Origin: Candidatus Bipolaricaulota bacterium
Lineage (GTDB): Bacteria > Bipolaricaulota > Bipolaricaulia > Bipolaricaulales > Bipolaricaulaceae
Direction of reading: 5' to 3'
Assembly: GCA_015661965.1 (NCBI GenBank)
Contig: DQVA01000261.1
Span: forward strand, 1-10,811
DNA length: 10,811 nt
Position numbers and translations under genes: made by a program. The first letter of the stretch is position 1. Every line of letters starts with the position of its first letter. Of the stretch, positions 6,365 to 10,811 are shown one piece after another. A model generated the notes under the pieces. That model made no database searches. It was not told the DNA's origin and saw only the letters and a list, made by a program, of their open reading frames with translations.

Positions 6365-7702
6365 TCATCGGGAGTATTTGGCCAGGAGTTCGTCCTTGAG
6401 GCCCTCGATCTCCCCCCGCAGCAGGGGCACCTGGCGGACGAGCTCCTGGACCTTCTGGTAGGAGTGCATGATGGTGGTGTGATCGCGCCCGCCGAAAGCG
6501 CGGCCCAGAGCGGGGAAGGAGGAGTCGGTGAGTTCCCGAGCCAGGTAGATCGCGATCTGGCGAGCCTGGGCGATTTCCTTCTTGCGGGAAGGGCCTTCCA
6601 ATTCCGCCAGGGGCACCTTATAGCGGGCGGCCACCTCTTGCTTTATCACGTCCACCGTGAGGCGGCGGCTGGACTCCTCCTTGGGGAGGATCTCTTCCAG
6701 CACCCGGGGGGTGATGGGGCCCTCGCCCAGCTCCACGTAGGCCATGGCCCGGATGAGTGCCCCTTCCAAATCCCGTACGTTGGTAGTGATACGAGAGGCG
6801 ATCAGTTCCAGCACAGCGTCATCCACGTTGAGGCCCCGGCGGCGGGCCTTCTCCCGCAGGATGGCGATCCTGGTCTCCAAGTCCGGCGGCTGGATATCCG
6901 CCACCAGCCCCCAGCGGAACCGCGACACCAGCCGATCCTGCAGCCCCTGGAGCTCGTCCGGGGGGCGATCGGAGGAAAGTACGATCTGTTTACCGTTTCC
7001 GTAAAGCTCGTTGAACGTATGAAACAACTCCTCCTGTGTCCCCTCTTTGTTTCTGAGGAAGTGCACGTCGTCGATGAGGAGCACGTCCACGTTGCGGTAT
7101 TTAGCGCGGAACTGCTCGGTGGTGCCCTGGCCGATGGAGTGGATGAGCTCGATGGCGAACCGCTCGGAGGTGGTGTAGACAACCGTGAGGTCTCCGGGCT
7201 TTGCGAGCACGTGGTTGCCGATGGCGTGGAGGAGGTGGGTCTTCCCGAGGCCCACTTTCCCGTAGATGAACAAGGGGTTATAGGCCCGGGCCGGGGATTC
7301 GGCCACCGCCAGGGCGGCGGCGTAGGCGAGCTGGGAGTTCTTCCCCCGCACGAACGTGTCGAACGTGTATTCCGGGTTCAAGGGCAACGTGCCCAAGTAG
7401 CGGCGGACGGCCTGTGAGGGCACCGGGGAGGGGGGAGCGGTGGGCAACTGATCCCCCACCATCACCCGCAGGGACAGGGGGCGGCCGGCGGCCTCGCTCA
7501 ACAGCCGTTCCAGCAGGGCCCGGTATTTCCGTTCGATCCCCCCCTTGGCGAACATGGAGGGCACTTCCAGCAGGAAGGTATCCCCTTGGATGCCCTTTGG
7601 TACGGCGTCGGAAAACCAAGCGGCGAAGCTCGGTGGGGGGATCTCCTCGGCGAGCTGGGCTTTGGCCTGTTCCCAGATCTCCTCTATGGTGATATGGGCC
7701 AT
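6365..7702 (-). CDS. dnaA: Chromosomal replication initiator protein DnaA
   Basis: DnaA binds DnaA boxes at oriC as an ATP filament and opens the DNA for helicase loading. The 445 residues show a domain I (about 1-82, WEQAKAQLAEEIPPPSFAAWF), a short proline-rich linker (about 86-97), the AAA+ core with Walker A GKVGLGKTH (148-156), Walker B LLIDDVH (208-214), the LQDRLVSRF arginine-finger region (254-262) and sensor 2 VRDLEGAL (309-316), then the domain IV signature GGRDHTTIMHSYQKV (404-418) that reads the box. The ATG at 7702 has only a distant AAGGGG upstream. The tRNA-Phe 3' end lies 37 bases upstream on the same strand, leaving little room for a promoter, so dnaA probably shares transcripts with the tRNA cluster. 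It is transcribed toward the predicted origin. Confidence 0.98.
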   Translation of the reverse strand: MAHITIEEIWEQAKAQLAEEIPPPSFAAWFSDAVPKGIQGDTFLLEVPSMFAKGGIERKYRALLERLLSEAAGRPLSLRVMVGDQLPTAPPSPVPSQAVRRYLGTLPLNPEYTFDTFVRGKNSQLAYAAALAVAESPARAYNPLFIYGKVGLGKTHLLHAIGNHVLAKPGDLTVVYTTSERFAIELIHSIGQGTTEQFRAKYRNVDVLLIDDVHFLRNKEGTQEELFHTFNELYGNGKQIVLSSDRPPDELQGLQDRLVSRFRWGLVADIQPPDLETRIAILREKARRRGLNVDDAVLELIASRITTNVRDLEGALIRAMAYVELGEGPITPRVLEEILPKEESSRRLTVDVIKQEVAARYKVPLAELEGPSRKKEIAQARQIAIYLARELTDSSFPALGRAFGGRDHTTIMHSYQKVQELVRQVPLLRGEIEGLKDELLAKYSR

Positions 7703-7739
7703 GACAACAGGCTACCCCTTCCCCGGCGGGCCCGTCAAC

Positions 7740-7815
7740 TGGTGGCGAGGCCCAGAGTCGAACTGGGGACACCGCGGTTTTCAGCCGCGTGCTCTACCAC
7801 CTGAGCTACCTCGCC
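7740..7815 (-). tRNA. tRNA-Phe(GAA)
   Basis: Minus-strand cloverleaf of 76 bases. Acceptor arms are GGCGAGG and CCTCGCC with discriminator A, and CCA is encoded. The anticodon stem CGCGG/CCGCG carries loop CTGAAAA, giving anticodon GAA. The T arm contains GTTCGACT. It is the last tRNA of the cluster, 37 bases before dnaA. Confidence 0.96.
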
Positions 7816-7821
7816 TTGGCA

Positions 7822-7892
7822 CCCCACGAAAACCTCGGTTTCGTGGGGACCCCGCCTTTGAAGCCGGGGCCCCCAAGGCGCCAGTCGGCGCC
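7822..7892 (-). repeat. Stack of three hairpins in the Asp-Phe tRNA spacer
   Basis: Hairpin 1: CCCCACGAAA (7822-7831) with TTTCGTGGGG (7839-7848), a perfect 10-bp stem. Hairpin 2: GGGGACCCCG (7845-7854) with CGGGGCCCCC (7865-7874), 10 bp with one wobble pair on the transcript strand. Hairpin 3: GGCGCC (7877-7882) with GGCGCC (7887-7892) around a 4-base loop. Hairpins 1 and 2 share GGGG at 7845-7848, so their full forms exclude each other. No T run follows, so a standard intrinsic terminator is not supported. RNase processing sites, partial attenuation before Phe-dnaA, or mobile-repeat remnants are possible. Confidence 0.6.
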
Positions 7893-7903
7893 CTAGGGTG
7901 GTT

Positions 7904-7982
7904 TGGCGGGGACGACGGGATTTGAACCCGCGATCTCCGGAGTGACAATCCGGTGTCCTAGTCCAGCCTAGACCACGTCCCC
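7904..7982 (-). tRNA. tRNA-Asp(GTC)
   Basis: Minus-strand tRNA of 79 bases including encoded CCA. Acceptor arms are GGGGACG and CGTCCCC with discriminator G. The anticodon stem CCGGA/TCCGG carries loop TTGTCAC, anticodon GTC. The T arm reads GGGTTCAAATCCC. The D arm is long. Confidence 0.95.
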
Positions 7983-7995
7983 GATCTACAACCTT

Positions 7996-8024
7996 ATTCT
8001 AGCAGCTCCCCCGGGGTAGCTCCA
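7996..8024 (-). promoter_or_regulatory. Possible internal promoter before tRNA-Asp
   Basis: On the minus strand TGGAGC and TAGAAT are 17 bases apart, and the -10 is preceded by TGC (extended -10). The tRNA-Asp 5' end lies 13 bases past the -10. It could serve Asp, Phe and dnaA separately from the upstream tRNA promoter. The -35 matches only 3 of 6 bases. Confidence 0.4.
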
Positions 8025-8029
8025 GGGGC

Positions 8030-8104
8030 TGGTGGGCGAGAGAGGATTTGAACCTCTGACCTTCCGGATGTAAGCCGGATGCTCTCCCCCTGAGCTACTC
8101 GCCC
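8030..8104 (-). tRNA. tRNA-Val(TAC)
   Basis: Minus-strand tRNA of 75 bases including encoded CCA. Acceptor arms are GGGCGAG and CTCGCCC, discriminator A. The anticodon stem TCCGG/CCGGA carries loop CTTACAT, anticodon TAC. The T arm reads GAGGTTCAAATCCTC. Confidence 0.95.
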
Positions 8105-8112
8105 GCTCCCTC

Positions 8113-8187
8113 TGTCGCCGGGGGGATTTGAACCCCCGTTACCGGATTGAAAGCCCGGCGTCCTAGGCCTGCCTAGACGACGGCGAC
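8113..8187 (-). tRNA. tRNA-Glu(TTC)
   Basis: Minus-strand tRNA of 75 bases with acceptor arms GTCGCCG and CGGCGAC, discriminator A, and no encoded CCA (GAG follows). The anticodon loop CTTTCAA gives TTC; the stem closes with a wobble pair. It lies 8 bases upstream of tRNA-Val. Confidence 0.94.
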
Positions 8188-8190
8188 TTG

Positions 8191-8263
8191 TGGGTCGTGC
8201 AGGAATCGAACCTGCGACACCCGGCTTAAAAGGCCGGTGCTCTGCCAACTGAGCTAACGACCC
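8191..8263 (-). tRNA. tRNA-Lys(TTT)
   Basis: Minus-strand tRNA of 73 bases with acceptor arms GGGTCGT and ACGACCC, discriminator A, and no encoded CCA. The anticodon stem CCGGC/GCCGG carries loop CTTTTAA, anticodon TTT. Only 3 bases separate it from tRNA-Glu, so the two must be processed from one precursor. Confidence 0.95.
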
Positions 8264-8269
8264 GAACTG

Positions 8270-8317
8270 CCGCAACCCGTGAACCTAGCCGGTGGGATCG
8301 CGGATTGCGGTTCACGG
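8270..8317 (-). repeat. Overlapping inverted repeats between the two Lys tRNAs
   Basis: CCGTGAACC (8277-8285) is a perfect inverted copy of GGTTCACGG (8309-8317), and CCGCAA (8270-8275) of TTGCGG (8305-8310). The two right arms overlap by 2 bases, giving two hairpins that cannot both form fully. The rest of the 65-base spacer shows nothing else. Confidence 0.5.
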
Positions 8318-8328
8318 ATCACGGTCTA

Positions 8329-8401
8329 TGGGCCGTGGAGGACTCGAACCCCCAACCCGCGGATTAAGAGTCCGCTGCTCTGCCAGTTGAGCTAACGGCC
8401 C
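8329..8401 (-). tRNA. tRNA-Lys(CTT)
   Basis: First tRNA of the transcript. The 73 bases have acceptor arms GGGCCGT and ACGGCCC, discriminator A, and no encoded CCA. The anticodon stem GCGGA/TCCGC carries loop CTCTTAA, anticodon CTT. Together with the neighbouring TTT isoacceptor it covers both Lys codons. Confidence 0.95.
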
Positions 8402-8409
8402 GGTCGCAA

Positions 8410-8439
8410 ATCTTACGGAGGGCCGCCTGGCCCTGTCAA
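8410..8439 (-). promoter_or_regulatory. Sigma70-type promoter of the tRNA-dnaA cluster
   Basis: On the minus strand a perfect -35 TTGACA (8434-8439) is followed after 18 bases by TAAGAT (8410-8415). The tRNA-Lys(CTT) 5' end is 8 bases further on, so transcription would start almost at the mature tRNA end. This is the best -35/-10 pair seen in the window. Confidence 0.75.
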
Positions 8440-8441
8440 GG

Positions 8442-8447
8442 TAAAAT
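8442..8447 (+). promoter_or_regulatory. Possible -10 box of the HEPN/MNT operon
   Basis: TAAAAT ends 9 bases before the HEPN ATG at 8457, and no ribosome site sits at the usual distance. Transcription from here would give a leaderless or nearly leaderless mRNA. No good -35 is visible. It lies back to back with the divergent tRNA promoter. Confidence 0.4.
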
Positions 8448-8456
8448 GGGCTCGAC

Positions 8457-8864
8457 ATGTGGGATTTGGCGGAGTACCGGAGGTGGTTTGGTCAAGCAGA
8501 GCACACCCTGGCCTCTGCCAGGCGGGATGCCGAGGGCAGCGATTACTCCTGGGCCTGCTTCAAGGCCGAGCAGGCAGCTCAGCTCGCCTTGAAAGCCCTG
8601 CTGATCGGGCAGGGAGTGGCGGCCTTTGGCCACTCCACCCGCGAACTCGTGGAAAAGGTCCGTGGGTTGGGGCTAGAAGTCCCTCACCAGGTAGAGGCCG
8701 CTGCCCGGGGGCTTGAGCGTCACTACATCCCCAGCCGCTATCCGGATGCTTACCCCAGCGGCAGTCCCTATCAGTTCTACGACCGGGAGGACGCCGAACG
8801 GGCCCTGGAGCAAGCGCAAGCGGTGCTTGATTTCGTGAGGGGGGCGATGGCCGATGCCACTTGA
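8457..8864 (+). CDS. HEPN domain protein (putative toxin of a HEPN/MNT pair)
   Basis: 135-residue, mostly helical HEPN protein. Recognisable parts are the N-terminal helix WFGQAEHTLASARRDAE, the YSWACFKAEQAAQLALKALL core (30-49), and RGLERHYIPSRYPDAYPSGSPY (84-105) followed by YDREDAERALEQA, all typical of the Pfam HEPN family next to MNT genes. R84 and H89 make an RX4H pair, the spacing of the RNase motif in active HEPN toxins. The next residue is Tyr instead of the X-Tyr of HepT, so nuclease activity is an inference. The gene overlaps the nucleotidyltransferase gene by 11 bases. The alternative is a non-toxic substrate-binding partner of the MNT enzyme. Its 5' end has no clear ribosome site. 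Confidence 0.85.
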   Translation: MWDLAEYRRWFGQAEHTLASARRDAEGSDYSWACFKAEQAAQLALKALLIGQGVAAFGHSTRELVEKVRGLGLEVPHQVEAAARGLERHYIPSRYPDAYPSGSPYQFYDREDAERALEQAQAVLDFVRGAMADAT

Positions 8865-9291
8865 TCCGACGGCCCGCCGTGCCCGCCGCGAGGCACTCCT
8901 CGCCCTGGCCTCCCGGTTCGTCGCGGAAGCCGGGAAGCGGCTGGGTCCTGTTACCGGTTGGGTTTACGGCTCGGTGGCCAGGGGGGATTTCAACCTGTGG
9001 AGCGATGTGGACGTGATTGTCGTTGCCAAGGCCTTGCCCCAGCGGCCCCAGGACCGGTTTGGGCTGCTGCTTGAGCTTTCGCCGGCGGGGGTGGAGCCCA
9101 AGGGATACACGGAGGCCGAGTTCAGGGAGCTCCTTTCGAAACTCGATCCTCAACTCCTTGAGGCGCTCAACACCCGGGAGCTTCTGGCCGACGAGCTTGG
9201 GCTGGAGCAGGAGCTGGCGCGTGCTTTGGACCGGAGGAGGCGTGGTGGAAGGCCTGTGGCAGGGGAAGGCCCCACTCCCGGAGCGGCTTAG
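8854..9291 (+). CDS. MNT-type nucleotidyltransferase (putative antitoxin)
   Basis: This is a minimal nucleotidyltransferase of the DNA polymerase beta superfamily. The catalytic motif is complete: GSVARGD (39-45), then SDVDVIVV (50-57), with the metal-binding aspartates D51 and D53 after the GS. In characterised HEPN/MNT pairs such as HepT-MntA, the MNT partner neutralises the HEPN toxin by adding AMP residues. That role is inferred here. About 110 residues of domain are followed by a helical TRELLADELGLEQELARAL segment. The arginine- and glycine-rich end (RRRRGGRPVAGEG) is read out of frame from the start of rarA and looks non-conserved. It overlaps the HEPN gene by 11 bases and rarA by 47 bases. 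GAGGGGG lies about 11 bases before its ATG. Confidence 0.9.
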   Translation: MPLDPTARRARREALLALASRFVAEAGKRLGPVTGWVYGSVARGDFNLWSDVDVIVVAKALPQRPQDRFGLLLELSPAGVEPKGYTEAEFRELLSKLDPQLLEALNTRELLADELGLEQELARALDRRRRGGRPVAGEGPTPGAA

Positions 9292-10543
9292 GCCCCAGGA
9301 CCTCTCCGAGCTGGTGGGCCAAGCCCACCTCCTGGGGGAGCACGGCCCCCTGCGGGCCCTGATCGAGGCGGGCAGCTTCACCGCCCTCATCTTTTGGGGG
9401 CCCCCGGGGACCGGCAAGACCACCCTGGGGAGGATCATCGCCGCCCGCCTGGGGGCCAAGTTCGTCCAGGCCTCCGCCGCCCTGGCTTCCACCTCTGAGG
9501 TGAAGAAGGCCCTGGAGTCCTCCCGGGAGCTGTGGCAGCGCACCGGGGGGCGGGATCTCTTGTTCCTGGATGAAGTGCACCGCTGGAACCGGGCCCAACA
9601 GGATATCCTCCTCCCCTACCTCGAGGAGGGCTCGATCGTGTTTATCGGGGCCACCACCGAAAACCCCTCCTTCGCCCTTAGGCCGGCGCTTTTGTCGCGG
9701 GCCCAGCTGTTCGTGTTCGAGCCTCTGTCCCCGGGGGATCTGCGGGAGCTTCTGAGCCGAGCCCTGACCGATGGGCGAGGGTACGGGGGGCGCGTCTCTC
9801 TGACCCCGGAGGCGGAGTCGTTCCTGGTCCGCTACGCCGATGGGGACGCCCGGCGGCTGCTTACCGCCCTGGAGACGGCAGTGGCTGCAGAAGGGGAGGG
9901 GAAGCTGACGTTGGCGCAGGTGAGCCGGGCATTGGGGAGAAAGGCCCTCCGCTACGACCGGGCCGGGGAGGAGCACTACAATTTGATCTCCGCCCTGCAC
10001 AAATCGATAAGGAATTCCGACGTGGACGCGGCCCTGTACTGGCTGGCGCGGATGCTGGAGTCCGGCGAGGATCCTAGGTATCTTGCGCGGCGGCTGGTGA
10101 GGATCGCGAGCGAGGACGTGGGCCTTGCCGATCCCCATGCGCTGCGGCTCGCGGTGGCCGCGGCCCAGGCGGTGGAGCAGGTGGGGTTGCCGGAGTGCGA
10201 GCTCGCCCTCGCCCAGGCCGCGGTCTATCTCGCCCTGGCCCCCAAGTCCAATGCCCTGTACACCGGCTACGCTGCGGCCAAGCGGGACGTGCAGGAGACC
10301 ATCGACGAGCCGGTGCCGTTGCACTTGCGGAACCCGGTGACGGGCACTATGCGGGAGCTGGGCTACGGCAAGGGTTACCAGTATGCCCACGACCTCCCGG
10401 AGGGGGTGGCCCCCATGGAGTGCCTTCCCCCCGGCCTCGTCGGCCGGGAGTACTACAGGCCCAAAGAGGCGGGCTGGGAAGCGCGGGTGCGGGAGAGGCT
10501 GCGGGAGCTGCGCCGCCTGATCCGGGGGAACAAGCAAGCTTAA
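9245..10543 (+). CDS. rarA: Replication-associated recombination protein A (RarA/MgsA AAA+ ATPase)
   Basis: This clamp-loader-like ATPase acts at stalled replication forks. From a GTG at 9245 it is 432 residues, normal for RarA. It begins with PLPERLRPQDLSELVGQAHLL (10-30). It has Walker A GPPGTGKT (52-59), Walker B LLFLDEVHR (105-113), sensor 1 GATTENPSF (135-143) and an arginine-finger SR (151-152). The RarA C-terminal tetramerisation region ends with YGKGYQYAHDLPEG and GREYYRP. The GTG at 9245 follows GGAGGAGG at a usable distance; a longer reading back to 9017 has no family resemblance. The start lies inside the MNT gene, so translation is probably coupled to the HEPN/MNT pair. Confidence 0.95.
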   Translation: MEGLWQGKAPLPERLRPQDLSELVGQAHLLGEHGPLRALIEAGSFTALIFWGPPGTGKTTLGRIIAARLGAKFVQASAALASTSEVKKALESSRELWQRTGGRDLLFLDEVHRWNRAQQDILLPYLEEGSIVFIGATTENPSFALRPALLSRAQLFVFEPLSPGDLRELLSRALTDGRGYGGRVSLTPEAESFLVRYADGDARRLLTALETAVAAEGEGKLTLAQVSRALGRKALRYDRAGEEHYNLISALHKSIRNSDVDAALYWLARMLESGEDPRYLARRLVRIASEDVGLADPHALRLAVAAAQAVEQVGLPECELALAQAAVYLALAPKSNALYTGYAAAKRDVQETIDEPVPLHLRNPVTGTMRELGYGKGYQYAHDLPEGVAPMECLPPGLVGREYYRPKEAGWEARVRERLRELRRLIRGNKQA

Positions 10544-10551
10544 GTTCCCTC
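10524..10551 (+). terminator. Possible terminator at the end of rarA
   Basis: GGGGGAAC (10524-10531) and GTTCCCTC (10544-10551) can pair over 8 bp including one wobble, with a 12-base loop that spans the rarA stop codon. The following TTCGCTCT is pyrimidine-rich but not a real U tract. Confidence 0.3.
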
Positions 10552-10569
10552 TTCGCTCTAGGTCCACGC

Positions 10570-10578
10570 TGCTATAAT
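10570..10578 (+). promoter_or_regulatory. Extended -10 promoter element 1 upstream of wzz-like gene
   Basis: TGCTATAAT is a perfect extended -10 (TGn plus TATAAT). No good -35 is visible at 16-18 bases, which is usual for extended -10 promoters. It opens an AT-richer stretch (about 10570-10660) that is out of keeping with the GC-rich surroundings. Confidence 0.5.
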
Positions 10579-10603
10579 GGGACAAACTGTTGGCTTATGA
10601 ATT

Positions 10604-10612
10604 TGCTATACT
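10604..10612 (+). promoter_or_regulatory. Extended -10 promoter element 2 upstream of wzz-like gene
   Basis: TGCTATACT repeats the extended -10 pattern 34 bases further on. Either element could start an untranslated leader of about 70-105 bases before the ATG at 10690. The rest of the spacer (10613-10689) shows no clear hairpin or other site. Confidence 0.45.
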
Positions 10613-10689
10613 TTATGCTTTGCGTAATTGACTGAGGAAGTAGCTAAAGTGGTTTTACGCTGACCCAGAAGACGGGGGTGGACAGACCT

Positions 10690-10811
10690 ATGGAGGAATA
10701 CGAGGTCGATTTGCGCGATTACTTGCGGGTGCTTTGGCGGGGGAAGTGGATCGTGCTGGTCACGTTCCTGGTGGCGGTGGGGGCGGCGGCACTGGTCTCT
10801 TTCCGGGCCCC
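10690..10811 (+). CDS. Wzz/chain-length-determinant-type protein, N-terminus only
   Basis: The first 40 residues of a gene cut by the window edge. They read EEYEVDLRDYLRVLWRGKWIV, then a hydrophobic span (LVTFLVAVGAAALVSF). This is the N-terminal pattern of Wzz/CapA-like polysaccharide co-polymerases: a short cytoplasmic D..Y..vLWRgKW segment and the first transmembrane helix. Such proteins set chain length or drive export of surface polysaccharide. A GGGGGTGG about 10 bases before the ATG can serve as ribosome site; an in-frame GTG at 10678 is a less likely start. It may be the first gene of an exopolysaccharide locus beyond the window. Confidence 0.75.
   Translation, partial: MEEYEVDLRDYLRVLWRGKWIVLVTFLVAVGAAALVSFRA

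Noticed and set aside
7994..8275. Minus-strand open frame of 93 codons through the tRNA cluster.
   Set aside because: It reads through tRNA-Val, Glu and Lys genes; such translations of tRNA arrays are known annotation artefacts.
9017..9244. N-terminal extension of rarA by 76 residues.
   Set aside because: It overlaps the conserved MNT domain in another frame and has no RarA similarity; the GTG at 9245 with GGAGGAGG gives the normal family length.
8560..9543. Long minus-strand open frame opposite HEPN, MNT and rarA, and a similar one at 9167-10585.
   Set aside because: Antisense shadows of well-supported plus-strand genes; proline- and arginine-rich without domains, as expected in GC-rich DNA.
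1..10811. CRISPR array, insertion sequence or prophage.
   Set aside because: No regularly spaced repeats, transposase or phage gene is visible; the HEPN/MNT pair shows no flanking repeats or obvious compositional break.

Overview
The window is GC-rich bacterial chromosome with tightly packed genes. It carries a chromosomal replication origin next to dnaA. Gene content (DnaA, a DUF721/DciA protein, HslVU, RarA, HEPN/MNT pair, NEW3-domain protein with an ABC-2 exporter, zinc-ribbon-type MscL) gives no firm lineage. A deep-branching, possibly thermophilic phylum such as Bipolaricaulota/Acetothermia would fit, but this is a low-confidence guess; Proteobacteria and typical Firmicutes look unlikely.

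Left half (1-6115), all leftward on the minus strand. In transcription order: dciA, hslV, hslU (4-base overlap), then an operon of a secreted NEW3-repeat protein, an ABC ATPase and an ABC-2 permease ending at a good intrinsic terminator (321-347). Beyond it lies a broken mscL (56-275): the first transmembrane helix joined to a C-terminal zinc-ribbon tail, with the middle of the gene missing and a frameshift in the tail.

Centre (6116-6364). The dnaA-dciA spacer holds seven DnaA-box-like 9-mers of the TGTGGAAAA type, including a perfect 11-bp inverted repeat abutting the dnaA stop codon. G/C skew of the + strand changes from C-rich on the left to G-rich on the right across this spacer, although genes on both sides of it lie on the minus strand. 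This makes it the probable oriC. dnaA (6365-7702) is therefore transcribed toward the origin, head-on to the rightward fork.

Right of dnaA (7740-8401) is a minus-strand cluster of six tRNAs, in transcription order Lys(CTT), Lys(TTT), Glu(TTC), Val(TAC), Asp(GTC), Phe(GAA), running into dnaA only 37 bases downstream. A strong sigma70-type promoter precedes the first tRNA, and a weaker extended -10 precedes Asp. One inter-tRNA spacer holds three strong hairpins.

Far right (8457-10811), plus strand: a HEPN/MNT pair (putative toxin and nucleotidyltransferase antitoxin) overlapping into rarA, then an AT-rich promoter region with two extended -10 elements, then the start of a Wzz-type polysaccharide chain-length/co-polymerase gene cut by the window edge. 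The gene functions group into replication initiation and fork rescue (DnaA, DciA, RarA), proteolysis (HslVU) and envelope functions (NEW3-ABC, MscL remnant, Wzz).
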